From NCBI GenBank assembly GCA_900768625.1, contig CAAGDO010000224.1, positions 1 through 14,105 on the forward strand: DNA of 14,105 nt. The letters run 5' to 3'. Positions 7,799 through 14,105 of this stretch are shown piece by piece. The notes under the pieces were generated by a model that was not told the DNA's origin, searched no databases, and saw only the letters and a program-made list of their open reading frames with translations. Numbering within the stretch: the stretch's first letter is position 1; every line of letters starts with the position of its first letter. A program made the position numbers and the translations under genes. Origin of the DNA: Bacteroidaceae bacterium. Lineage in GTDB: Bacteria; Bacteroidota; Bacteroidia; Bacteroidales; Bacteroidaceae.

Positions 7799-8224
7799 TC
7801 AGTTGAAACGCCTTTCGCCGACGATGAGGAACACCTCGTCTTTGAGCTCATCGGGGAGGTTCACTTCGCGGAGCTGGAGCGAACGCACCCATCCTGCCAC
7901 TTCGTCTTCACGCATCGTGGTGAGCACTTCCTCGAAACGTTCCACTTCTTCGGGCGAATAGGCATCGGACGGACGGCCGCGGAAGGCGTCGAGTTCTTCA
8001 TCGTCGTAGTAGTCTATGCGGCCTTTGCTTACGGCGGTGAGCAGACTTTCCTTTTCGCACACCTCGTGTTGACCGCAACAGCCGTCGGGCCGTGACGGGC
8101 TGATGGTGGGCATGGCGTCGATTTCGCCACGCTCGAGTTTGCGCTGCAATATGCGGTTGCGCAACCATCCAGCCACCAAGGCTACCAGGAAAAGCGCTAC
8201 GAGGGAAAGGAAGAGTATGAGCAT
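7799..8224 (-). CDS. Small membrane-anchored conserved protein with CC..H..C motif
   Basis: A 141-residue protein. Residues 2-21 are hydrophobic and followed by WLRNR, giving a single N-terminal membrane anchor with a cytoplasmic remainder by the positive-inside rule. DGCCGQHEVCEKESLL (47-62) carries C49, C50, H53 and C56, a possible metal or iron-sulfur site. The following part is acidic (YYDDEELDAFRGRPSDAY) and ends in a compact helical region (AGWVRSLQLREVNLPDELKDE). I recognise it as a type of conserved Bacteroidales hypothetical protein, but know no proven function. It sits between aroA and a metal permease, 60 and 72 bp away, which fits but does not prove a metal-related job. Confidence 0.78.
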   Translation of the reverse strand: MLILFLSLVALFLVALVAGWLRNRILQRKLERGEIDAMPTISPSRPDGCCGQHEVCEKESLLTAVSKGRIDYYDDEELDAFRGRPSDAYSPEEVERFEEVLTTMREDEVAGWVRSLQLREVNLPDELKDEVFLIVGERRFN

Positions 8225-8284
8225 GAGAACAGGAATTTCTGTTGGGTGATGTTTCTTATATATATATGGAGTGGAGCGGGCAGT

Positions 8285-9535
8285 TTAGCTGAGGGCTTCC
8301 AGGTCGGTCCAGAAGTGGGGATAGCTTTTGCTCACCACTTCGGGGCTATCGATGAACACCCGTCCCACGATGGCGGCTGCTGGAGCGAAGGACATGGCCA
8401 TACGGTGGTCATGGTAGGTGAGGATGGGGCGTCCGTCGTAAGCCGGTGTATGGGGAGGATAATGGAATATATGGAGTTCACCGTCTGCTGTGGCTTCGAG
8501 GGGGATGCCGAATTTCTGCAGTTCAGCCTGGAGGGCTGCCACACGGTCGGTTTCCTTGATGCGAAGTGATTGCAGTCCGGTGAATCGGAACGGGCGTCGC
8601 AACATGGCGCAACTGACCACAAGCGTCTGGGCCAAATCGGGCTGACACACGAGGTCGAGCTCGAGCAGTTCGCCTTGGGGCAACAAGAGTGAATCATCAC
8701 GCGTGAGCACCACAACGGGGGTGTCGTCGGGCAGATGGGTGAACTCAGTGCTTACACCGAGTGGCCGGAAATAGGTGCGCACGGCGGCATCACCTTGCAG
8801 GCTGTCGGCCTGCAGCCAAGGCAACGTGATACGGGCTTCGGGGTCAGGGGTGAGAGCCATGAGCTCGTACCAATAGGATGCGGCGCTCCAGTCACTTTCG
8901 ACACTGAAGCTTACGCCCTTGCGGTAACCGCAGGGGGCCACCGTGATGATGCTGCCGGTGGTCCATTCGGCTTTAGCACCGAAATGGCGCATGAGGGCGA
9001 GGGTCATGTCGATGTAGGGACGCGAAATGATGGCTCCTTCCAAGTGCAACGTAAGTCCTTGCTGCATGGTGGGCCCCACCATGAGAAGGGCGGAAACGTA
9101 TTGCGAACTCACGTTTGCCGGCAGGCTGAGGGTTCCGCCTTCCAACTGCCGCCCATTGATGCGGAGCGGAGGAAAGCCTTCAGTGCCTTCATAGTGGATG
9201 TCGGCTCCCAACTTGCGGAGGGCATCAACCAGCACGCCGATGGGACGTTGGCGCATACGTTCGGTGCCTGTCATGAGATGGTGTTCACCGGGACAGTTGG
9301 CGAAGTAAGCAGTCAGGAAGCGCATGGCCGTACCTGCAGCCATGATGTCGACCGTTTCGGGCCGGAGAGAGAGGGCACGCTGCATGACAAGGGTGTCATC
9401 GCAGTCGGAAGGCCGGCTGATGTCTGCTTCTCCACTCAACGCACCGAGCAGGAGAGCACGATTGCTGAGACTTTTTGATGAGGGCAGCACCAGCTGTTGC
9501 TGCAGCCGGGATGGGAGTTCAACGGTGTAGGTCAT
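8285..9535 (-). CDS. aroA: 3-phosphoshikimate 1-carboxyvinyltransferase (EPSP synthase)
   Basis: This enzyme joins shikimate-3-phosphate and phosphoenolpyruvate, the sixth step of the shikimate pathway to chorismate. I choose the ATG at 9535 (416 residues, MTYTVELPS). A longer frame from 9622 would cover the promoter box at 9592-9599 and adds 29 residues with no family likeness. Visible motifs are LPSSKSLSNRALLL (phosphate-binding Lys, Ser and Arg), AAGTAMRFL, RQRPIGVLVDALRKLGA, SSQYVSALL, LRIKETDRV and HDHRMAMS, with a final VSKSYPHFW. The protein is slightly shorter than the E. coli enzyme (427). It appears complete and functional. It is first in a minus-strand row running through the CC-motif protein and permease to porW. 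Confidence 0.97.
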   Translation of the reverse strand: MTYTVELPSRLQQQLVLPSSKSLSNRALLLGALSGEADISRPSDCDDTLVMQRALSLRPETVDIMAAGTAMRFLTAYFANCPGEHHLMTGTERMRQRPIGVLVDALRKLGADIHYEGTEGFPPLRINGRQLEGGTLSLPANVSSQYVSALLMVGPTMQQGLTLHLEGAIISRPYIDMTLALMRHFGAKAEWTTGSIITVAPCGYRKGVSFSVESDWSAASYWYELMALTPDPEARITLPWLQADSLQGDAAVRTYFRPLGVSTEFTHLPDDTPVVVLTRDDSLLLPQGELLELDLVCQPDLAQTLVVSCAMLRRPFRFTGLQSLRIKETDRVAALQAELQKFGIPLEATADGELHIFHYPPHTPAYDGRPILTYHDHRMAMSFAPAAAIVGRVFIDSPEVVSKSYPHFWTDLEALS

Positions 9536-9591
9536 TCGCTTCTTGGGGTTTATGGGGGGACAAAGCGTCCGTTTACGGACGTTGCAACTGG

Positions 9592-9599
9592 CAAAATTA
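9592..9599 (-). promoter_or_regulatory. -7 promoter box for aroA
   Basis: On the minus strand this reads TAATTTTG, matching TAnnTTTG, 56 bases before the chosen aroA ATG. The wider context AAATCGTAATTTTGCCA is almost the same as that before the sulfotransferase. No -33 TTTG is seen at the usual distance. Confidence 0.5.
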
Positions 9600-9713
9600 C
9601 GATTTTGCGCTGAAGTCACCAAGAGATTCCGGCCTTTCTGCAGAGAATAAGGGATACGTCAATCATCAGGCAATCAGGCCATTCCTTTTCCGAACACCAA
9701 TTCCCTATACTGG

Positions 9714-9772
9714 AACAACCAAATTATCGGAAAAATCAAAACGGCAATCATACGTGCCTTTTCACCCTATGG
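9714..9772 (+). repeat. Dispersed direct repeat, copy A
   Basis: About 58 bases that match 10485-10542 in direct orientation with only a few substitutions and two one-base gaps. The central part is ATCGGAAAAATCAAA followed by ACGGCAATCATACGTGCC. The two copies bracket the toxin-antitoxin operon. The core also occurs, inverted on itself, at 978-1063. Confidence 0.75.
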
Positions 9773-9783
9773 AAAGAAAGAAG

Positions 9784-9820
9784 CCCGGCAAGAAACAGCA
9801 TATCATTGCTTCTTGTCGGG
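9784..9820. terminator. Hairpin terminator after the toxin gene
   Basis: CCCGGCAAGAA (9784-9794) pairs with TTCTTGTCGGG (9810-9820), with one G-U pair and a 15-base loop. TTTT follows on the plus strand, and a pyrimidine-rich CTTCTTTCTTT follows on the minus strand. It begins 7 bases after the toxin stop, so it probably ends the toxin-antitoxin transcript; the better U tract would serve plus-strand transcription. Confidence 0.6.
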
Positions 9821-9827
9821 TTTTAAC

Positions 9828-10103
9828 TCATTTGTCATTATAGTGTCCTCCAACTTCAATGACTACAACTGTAATTGTATCATCAAAAACGTTGTAGATG
9901 ATTCGATCGTGAGCTGTCACATGACGCGAATAGGTGATATTATTACCTCCCTTCATTGCTTCTGGATGCCCAATCCCTTCACGGGGCGTTTCCATGATGC
10001 TATTCAATACCTTTTTCAATTTATCGAAAAGCGGTTTATTGGAGCGTTTCCATTTCTTAATGGCCTTTTCTACATCTTTGGTAAATACTATTTTGTAGTT
10101 CAT
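9828..10103 (-). CDS. YoeB/Txe-family mRNA interferase toxin
   Basis: I choose the ATG at 10103 (91 residues, MNYKIVFTK) because it overlaps the antitoxin stop as ATGA, the usual coupling of such operons, and matches the typical YoeB start. An in-frame ATG at 10118 would add only five residues. Conserved steps are WKRSNKPLFDKL, PREGIGHPEAMK, YSRHVTAHDRIIYNV and GGHYNDK. The E. coli YoeB catalytic residues E46, R65 and H83 correspond to E48, R67 and H87, and the aromatic Y88 is kept, so the toxin should be active. Members of this family cut mRNA on the ribosome in the A site. The usual SRRI is SRHV here, a minor change. The gene is AT-rich compared with its neighbours, suggesting acquisition. 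Confidence 0.92.
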   Translation of the reverse strand: MNYKIVFTKDVEKAIKKWKRSNKPLFDKLKKVLNSIMETPREGIGHPEAMKGGNNITYSRHVTAHDRIIYNVFDDTITVVVIEVGGHYNDK

Positions 10104-10375
10104 AGAGAGTCCAGCCATTTGTTCATATCCGTTGCATTTTCAAAATTGAGAGTTTCTCCGTTACGATATTCCTCCATGCCCTTATCTATCTTTTTTCTTA
10201 ATTCCGGAGTAATCACATTGTCATCTTTAACTGTAGAAGGGTGTAGAATGCTGATGAGAAGACTTTCAACATAATTATTGAGGCTACGATTACTCGCCTT
10301 GGCTTGAGCTTTTAATTCTTCCAACAAGCCACTTTGTAACCTAAAGGACGTTTGAATTCTTTCTGTTGCTTCCAT
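10100..10375 (-). CDS. Ribbon-helix-helix antitoxin
   Basis: The start at 10375 (91 residues, MEATERIQ) is set by the strong promoter at 10399-10430, which lies inside the longer open frame reaching 10534. Residues 4-45 (TERIQTSFRLQSGLLEELKA, then NRSLNNYVESLL) form an Arc/MetJ-like ribbon-helix-helix DNA-binding domain. The C-terminal part (ITPELRKKIDKGMEEYRNG to NKWLDSL) should be the toxin-neutralising segment. The pairing differs from the classic YefM antitoxin of YoeB, but RHH partners for YoeB/RelE-fold toxins are known. The stop overlaps the toxin start by four bases. A perfect palindrome over the -7 box is a likely operator for autorepression. Confidence 0.88.
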   Translation of the reverse strand: MEATERIQTSFRLQSGLLEELKAQAKASNRSLNNYVESLLISILHPSTVKDDNVITPELRKKIDKGMEEYRNGETLNFENATDMNKWLDSL

Positions 10376-10391
10376 AATCTTCAAATTTAGT

Positions 10392-10403
10392 ATTTGCGCA
10401 AAT
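10392..10403. promoter_or_regulatory. Palindromic operator candidate of the toxin-antitoxin operon
   Basis: ATTTGCGCAAAT is a perfect 12-base palindrome. It overlaps the last bases of the -7 box TACATTTG and covers the likely transcription start, 17 bases before the antitoxin ATG. Its position suits repression by the RHH antitoxin. Binding itself is inferred. Confidence 0.6.
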
Positions 10404-10430
10404 GTAAGGCTAAAAAGTATTATTGCCAAA
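10399..10430 (-). promoter_or_regulatory. Bacteroidetes-type promoter of the toxin-antitoxin operon
   Basis: On the minus strand TTTG (10430-10427) and TACATTTG (10406-10399) are separated by 20 bases, a close match to the -33 TTTG / -7 TAnnTTTG pattern. An A/T-rich stretch lies upstream (10431-10448). It implies a 5' leader of about 15-20 bases. Confidence 0.75.
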
Positions 10431-10484
10431 TTTTTTAAATAAAAAATCATCGTTGCATTTCCTGATATCAAGCCAAAGCCTCGA

Positions 10485-10542
10485 AACAGCCAATTTATCG
10501 GAAAAATCAAACGGCAATTATACGTGCCTTTCACCCATTGGG
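10485..10542 (+). repeat. Dispersed direct repeat, copy B
   Basis: This is the direct counterpart of copy A at 9714-9772, with AACAGCC, ATCGGAAAAATCAA, CGGCAATTATACGTGCC and TTTCACCC. It lies between the toxin-antitoxin promoter and the fhs terminator. The two copies are 771 bases apart. Confidence 0.75.
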
Positions 10543-10549
10543 AATAAGA

Positions 10550-10585
10550 AAAAGGGAATGCAATGAAACCACTGCATTCCCTTTT
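10550..10585 (-). terminator. Rho-independent terminator of fhs
   Basis: AAAAGGGAATGCA (10550-10562) and TGCATTCCCTTTT (10573-10585) form a perfect 13-bp stem around a 10-base loop, 26 bases after the fhs stop. The flanking A and T runs make it potentially bidirectional, which would also insulate the toxin-antitoxin unit. Confidence 0.85.
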
Positions 10586-10611
10586 ATTCCATAGATCTTG
10601 CGTAAAAAGTT

Positions 10612-12282
10612 TTAGCTCAGACCAACGATCTCGCCGTCAACCATATCGATATGGTTTGCCTGCGGATCCTTGGGAAGGCCCGGCATACGCAGGATGTCGC
10701 CAGCAATGGCAACAATCATTTCAGCACCGGCATTGATCACCACATCCTTGATGAGGATGTTGAATCCACTCACGGCACCATACTGCTTGGCATCGGCTGA
10801 GAAGGAGAACTGCGTCTTGGCAATGCACACGGGGAAGTGGGCCATGCCATGGTCCTCAGCCAACTTGATGCGGTTGAGTGCTGGCTTTGCAAAGCTTACG
10901 CTGCCAGCACCGTAAATCGTGCGGCAGACCTTCTCGATCTTCGTACGGATATCGTCGGAGTTGTCGTAGGTGAGCTGGAGCGGAGCGGAAGGATGCTTCT
11001 CGATGGTGTCGACCACGAGACGGGCCATTTCCTCGGCGCCCTTGCTGCCTTCGGCATAAGCGCGGTTGACCACGAAGGGCACTCCCAGTTCTTCTTCGCA
11101 GTGCTGGCGAAGGAGAGCCATTTCCTCGTCAGTGTCCTCAGCAAAGAGGTTGAACACCACCACCACGCTCTGGCCGAAGCCTTGCAGGTTGTGCACATGG
11201 CGGTCGAGATTGGCCAATCCCTTACGCAGACCTTCGAGATTGGGCTGCTTGATCTTGTCGAGTTCCACACCGCCGTGCATCTTCAGGCCCTGGGCTGTGG
11301 CCACGATGACCGTGAGGTCGGGCTGCAGGCCCGTGGTACGGCAGAGGATGTTATAGAACTTCTCAGCACCCAGGTCGGCACCGAAGCCAGCCTCAGTGAT
11401 GGTATAGTCTGAGTGGGCGAGTGCCATACGCGTGGCCAACACGGAGTTGCAGCCATGGGCGATGTTGGCAAACGGACCGCCATGGACGATGGCGGGGGTG
11501 TTTTCGGTCGTCTGCACGAGGTTCGGGCAGATGGCATCCTTGAGGAGCACCATGATGGAACCTGCCACACCGAGGTCGCGCACGGTGAAGGGTTTACCTT
11601 CGTAGGTGTAGCCCAAGAGAATATTTTCAATGCGGCGACGGAGGTCAGCCTCGTCAGTGGCAAGACAGAGGATAGCCATCAGTTCGGAAGCCGGCGTGAT
11701 GTCGAATCCTGACTGGCTGACGATGCCGTTGGTGGCAGGGCCGATGCCGGTCACGATGGAGCGGAGCGAACGGTCGTTGACGTCGAGCACACGCTTCCAG
11801 AGCACTTCCTTCAGTCCGAAACCTTCCTTCTCGTGCTGATAGAGGTAGTTGTCGAGCAGGGCGGCAATCATGTTGTGGGCGGAAGTGATGGCGTGGAAGT
11901 CACCAGTGAAATGGAGGTTGATCTTCTCCATGGGCAACACCTGAGCGTATCCGCCTCCGGCAGCTCCGCCCTTCATGCCGAAGCAGGGGCCAAGAGAAGG
12001 CTCGCGCAAAGCTACGCATGCGCGGCGACCGATGGCGTTAAGTCCGAGAGCCAGACCGATGCTCACTGTGGTTTTGCCGATACCGGCACGTGTGGCCGTG
12101 ATGGCTGTCACAAGGATGAGCTTGCCCTGCTTCTGCCCGGCGTTGCCAATGAGTGAAAGTGGGAGTTTGGCAATGTACTTGCCGTAGTGTTCGATTTGTT
12201 CGGGGTCGATGCCCATCGAGGCTGCCACTTCATCAATGCGTTTGAGTTGCGTGCTGTGCGCAATTTCAATGTCCTTCATCAT
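10612..12282 (-). CDS. fhs: Formate-tetrahydrofolate ligase
   Basis: The 556-residue enzyme makes 10-formyl-THF from formate, THF and ATP in the cytoplasm, feeding one-carbon units to purines and other products. The nucleotide-binding loop ATRAGIGKTT (63-72) is followed by REPSLGPCFGMKGGAAGGGY, PMEKINLHFTGDFHAITSAHN and LDVNDRSLRSI. Further on are GFDITPASELMAILCLA, GGPFANIAHGCNSV, ATAQGLKMHGG and, near the end, GDILRMPGLPK, all typical and uninterrupted. Length fits the family. The loop has IGK where many bacteria have EGK, as I recall for other Bacteroidetes copies. Two adjacent ATG codons (12282, 12279) are possible starts, differing by one residue. It is a single-gene unit with a terminator 26 bases downstream and an unusually long leader upstream. 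Confidence 0.98.
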   Translation of the reverse strand: MMKDIEIAHSTQLKRIDEVAASMGIDPEQIEHYGKYIAKLPLSLIGNAGQKQGKLILVTAITATRAGIGKTTVSIGLALGLNAIGRRACVALREPSLGPCFGMKGGAAGGGYAQVLPMEKINLHFTGDFHAITSAHNMIAALLDNYLYQHEKEGFGLKEVLWKRVLDVNDRSLRSIVTGIGPATNGIVSQSGFDITPASELMAILCLATDEADLRRRIENILLGYTYEGKPFTVRDLGVAGSIMVLLKDAICPNLVQTTENTPAIVHGGPFANIAHGCNSVLATRMALAHSDYTITEAGFGADLGAEKFYNILCRTTGLQPDLTVIVATAQGLKMHGGVELDKIKQPNLEGLRKGLANLDRHVHNLQGFGQSVVVVFNLFAEDTDEEMALLRQHCEEELGVPFVVNRAYAEGSKGAEEMARLVVDTIEKHPSAPLQLTYDNSDDIRTKIEKVCRTIYGAGSVSFAKPALNRIKLAEDHGMAHFPVCIAKTQFSFSADAKQYGAVSGFNILIKDVVINAGAEMIVAIAGDILRMPGLPKDPQANHIDMVDGEIVGLS

Positions 12283-12489
12283 GATGTGAATTGTCGGAAA
12301 TAAGTTTGTTGTTTTTAAGAGGAATTACTTCTTGCTTGGATATGTGCCTCCACTCGCGTCGGGCGGAAGCGGCGCCGGAGCCTACAAGATGGCTTCGGGC
12401 GAAAAGAAAATCCAGAAAACAAAGCGCATGGTCGGCCTTCCATCCTGAGGGGCTATTGCGTTTTGTTTTCCATTTACTCCGCAAAGTTA
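12283..12489 (-). promoter_or_regulatory. Long 5' leader of fhs with -7 box
   Basis: The nearest promoter-like element upstream of fhs is TAACTTTG (minus strand, 12489-12482), a TAnnTTTG match about 200 bases before the ATG. The leader between is GC-rich in the middle (12354-12385) and can form local stems, but I recognise no riboswitch class. A 72-codon open frame (12484-12266) runs through it and into fhs; I see no protein family in it. Regulation through the leader is a guess. Confidence 0.35.
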
Positions 12490-12572
12490 CAAATTTATGC
12501 CCGAATCGCTGCTGATTTGCTGAAATATTCTGTTGAAGTTTTCTGGGACGATGGTGCGGGCTTGAAGGAAAA

Positions 12573-12623
12573 GGTGTCCACTTCCCCCACTTAGGTGTCT
12601 GCTTGGTGGGGGAAGTAGATACC
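12573..12623. repeat. REP-like palindromic hairpin element
   Basis: The 18-base arms 12573-12590 and 12606-12623 are inverted copies with two mismatches, and the inner 11 bp (ACTTCCCCCAC/GTGGGGGAAGT) are perfect. The loop is 15 bases and repeats the word AGGTGTC found at the outer edge. No T run follows on either strand, so it is not a normal terminator. It could be a REP-like palindrome or a small element remnant. Confidence 0.6.
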
Positions 12624-12732
12624 CAAGGATGATTTTATTGTATTTTCGCTCTCCAAACTGTTGGAGAAACAGAAAAGCATATAAGAACATGGCGGTTTGA
12701 GGAAATAATCGTAAATTAGCACTTGGAAACCA

Positions 12733-12792
12733 AAGATAGTGCGAATCGAACGCAATGAAGCTTGCTCCAATTCCTGAGATGCAACCTATCTT
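12733..12792 (+). promoter_or_regulatory. Possible structured leader of the AAA-ATPase gene
   Basis: AAGATAG (12733-12739) pairs perfectly with CTATCTT (12786-12792), with TGC/GCA pairing just inside, enclosing about 46 bases. It ends 18 bases before the ATG of the downstream gene. Internal pairing is weak, and no known RNA class is recognised. Confidence 0.3.
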
Positions 12793-12810
12793 CTACAAAG
12801 ACAATCTATT

Positions 12811-14105
12811 ATGGTAGAGAAATACGACAGAAGATTGCCCGTAGGCATCCAGTCTTTTGAGAAAATAAGAAAGGAAGGATACCTTTATGTTGACAAGACA
12901 GATATCATCTGGCAACTTGCCAACAAGGGGAAAAAGTATAATTACCTAAGCCGCCCACGCCGCTTTGGCAAATCTGTGCTGGTCGATACGCTCGAAGCCT
13001 ACTTCATGGGAAAGAAGGAACTCTTCGAAGGATTGAAGATCATGCAGATGGAGCAGGAATGGGTGAAGCGACCTGTCATCAGACTGGATATGAGTCAGGC
13101 TGGCGCAGAACCGGAAAGTTTGAAAGGTTATTTGGACTATACCTTTCAAGAATACGAATCTTTATATGAGATAGAATCCAGGGGTAACTCTCCCTTAGCT
13201 ACTCGTCTGATAGAAATCATAAAGACTGCTTATAACAAAACGGGGCTGCAGACGGCCATTCTCATTGACGAATACGACTCTCCATTGCAACATTCATGGA
13301 AAACTCCGCACCACGAAGCATGTTCCTCTATTTATAGAGAAGTGTTTGCCGTATTGAAATCTCAGGATAAATACGAGAAATTTGTCTTCATCACTGGTAT
13401 TACCAAGTTTACGCAAATTTCTCTCTTCTCTATGCTCAACAATCTGAGCAATATCAGCTTTGAGCCAGAATATGCTGCCATCTGCGGTATTACGAAGGAA
13501 GAGTTGCTGCGCGATTTCAAGCCAGAAATCAACAAGCTGGCAGAATATGAGGACAAAACATTCGATGAAGCCGTAGCACAGTTGGCAGCATATTACGATG
13601 GCTATCATTTTAGTTATGACAATATGGTGGATGTTTTCAACCCGTTCAGTCTTATCAATGCACTCGCTGATTCCAAACTGAGGAACTATTGGGCTTCGTC
13701 CGGTGCAACATCGTTGCTTCCCAAGTTTGTTGACGACATGGAGATAAAAATGAAGAATTTCGAAGATTGCCCAATAGACAGCGATACTTTGGAGACTTCG
13801 GATGTGACAGGTGGCGGTGCTGAACTATTCCTCTACCAATCGGGATATCTTACAATAAAAAGTCATACAGAAGGCATCTATATCCTTGGCATTCCAAACT
13901 ATGAAGTTCGCAAGGCTCTATACAAGATTGTATTGCCCGCCTTGACGATGCAATCGAATGCACAAGTAATAACCACTCAAAACATGTTGTTGTATTCCCT
14001 GAAGATTGGAAATATTCCCGAAGCCATAAAATGCCTGAAGGCTCTCATTGCTGATGTACCCTACAGCAACAAGAAACTTGCAAGCATGGATATGGAGGAG
14101 CGCTA
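12811..14105 (+). CDS. AAA-ATPase-like / PDDEXK_9 protein, 3' end outside window
   Basis: The frame opens at ATG 12811 and continues without a stop to the window edge (431 full codons; the family is usually about 510-550 residues). The start YDRRLPVGIQSFEKIR, then YLYVDKTD (24-31), leads to a Walker A variant RPRRFGKS (48-55) and Walker B ILIDEYDSPL (D153, E154). The sensor-like FITGITKF follows, then NPFSLINAL and NYEVRKALY. This is the layout of the AAA-ATPase_like domain (PF09820) followed by the DUF1703/PDDEXK_9 nuclease-like domain (PF08011), whose catalytic residues lie beyond the edge. These multi-copy genes are common in Bacteroidetes; their role is not settled, though a mobile or defence-related role is often suggested. 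It is AT-richer than the core genes and diverges from fhs. Confidence 0.93.
   Translation, partial: MVEKYDRRLPVGIQSFEKIRKEGYLYVDKTDIIWQLANKGKKYNYLSRPRRFGKSVLVDTLEAYFMGKKELFEGLKIMQMEQEWVKRPVIRLDMSQAGAEPESLKGYLDYTFQEYESLYEIESRGNSPLATRLIEIIKTAYNKTGLQTAILIDEYDSPLQHSWKTPHHEACSSIYREVFAVLKSQDKYEKFVFITGITKFTQISLFSMLNNLSNISFEPEYAAICGITKEELLRDFKPEINKLAEYEDKTFDEAVAQLAAYYDGYHFSYDNMVDVFNPFSLINALADSKLRNYWASSGATSLLPKFVDDMEIKMKNFEDCPIDSDTLETSDVTGGGAELFLYQSGYLTIKSHTEGIYILGIPNYEVRKALYKIVLPALTMQSNAQVITTQNMLLYSLKIGNIPEAIKCLKALIADVPYSNKKLASMDMEER

Larger units (their letters stand above)
12490..12810. other. Intergenic region between divergent fhs and AAA-ATPase gene
   Basis: This region separates two divergently oriented genes. 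It contains a strong hairpin element (12573-12623) and a potential leader structure (12733-12792). A weak promoter-like TAAATTAG lies at 12712-12719 on the plus strand. The only open frame, 67 codons on the minus strand at 12690-12487, has no recognisable family and spans the hairpin, so I do not call it. Confidence 0.5.

Noticed and set aside
8260..8270. Short TA run (TATATATATA) between aroA and the next gene
   Set aside because: It is too short to be a meaningful repeat; it may merely be AT-rich translation-start DNA.
9536..9622. Longer aroA start at 9622
   Set aside because: The extra 29 residues match nothing in EPSP synthases and span the -7 promoter box at 9592-9599.
10376..10534. Longer antitoxin start at 10534
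   Set aside because: The extension runs through the promoter and into the dispersed repeat; the RHH domain begins naturally at the ATG at 10375.
978..10542. CRISPR-like array made of the repeated core
   Set aside because: The copies are few, far apart and in different orientations, with no regular spacers or cas genes.
12266..12484. 72-codon upstream frame in the fhs leader
   Set aside because: It overlaps the fhs start, shows no domain, and its sequence is better explained as leader RNA.

Overview
The window looks like a chromosomal segment from Bacteroidales, most likely Prevotellaceae. Four things point there: two type IX secretion (T9SS) proteins (PorX and PorW/SprE), a Bacteroidetes-style aroA and fhs, promoters of the TTTG/TAnnTTTG type, and a general lack of Shine-Dalgarno sequences. 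The core genes are fairly GC-rich. The flanks and a small toxin-antitoxin insert are visibly AT-rich.

Layout. Positions 1-457 hold no convincing gene, but contain a Rho-independent terminator and degenerate short repeats. At 458-958 is the C-terminal remnant (DUF4143 part) of an AAA_14-type ATPase whose ATPase domain is missing. A long imperfect hairpin (978-1063) separates it from six minus-strand genes. In transcription order these are aroA (9535-8285), a small membrane-anchored protein with a CC..H..C motif (8224-7799), an ABC-3 metal-transport permease (7726-6926), the T9SS lipoprotein porW/sprE (6872-3924), a PAPS-type sulfotransferase (3848-2739) and porX (2645-1092). A -7 box before aroA and another before the sulfotransferase suggest two transcription units. 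Next comes a compact, AT-rich, minus-strand RHH antitoxin / YoeB-like toxin operon (10375-9828) with its own good promoter and a palindromic operator candidate. It lies between two diverged direct copies of a roughly 58-bp repeat. Then follow a minus-strand fhs gene (formate-tetrahydrofolate ligase, 12282-10612) with a strong terminator and an unusually long leader, a hairpin element (12573-12623), and a plus-strand AAA-ATPase-like/PDDEXK_9 gene (12811 onward) that runs off the right edge.

How they fit together. PorX (response regulator with a PglZ phosphatase-like domain) and PorW (outer-membrane TPR lipoprotein) both serve type IX secretion. Here they flank a sulfotransferase, which is the most unusual context in the window. 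AroA and Fhs are housekeeping enzymes (chorismate and one-carbon metabolism). The toxin-antitoxin pair, the repeat family (copies at 978-1063, 9714-9772 and 10485-10542) and the two AAA-type genes at the edges mark recombination-prone accessory DNA around a conserved core.
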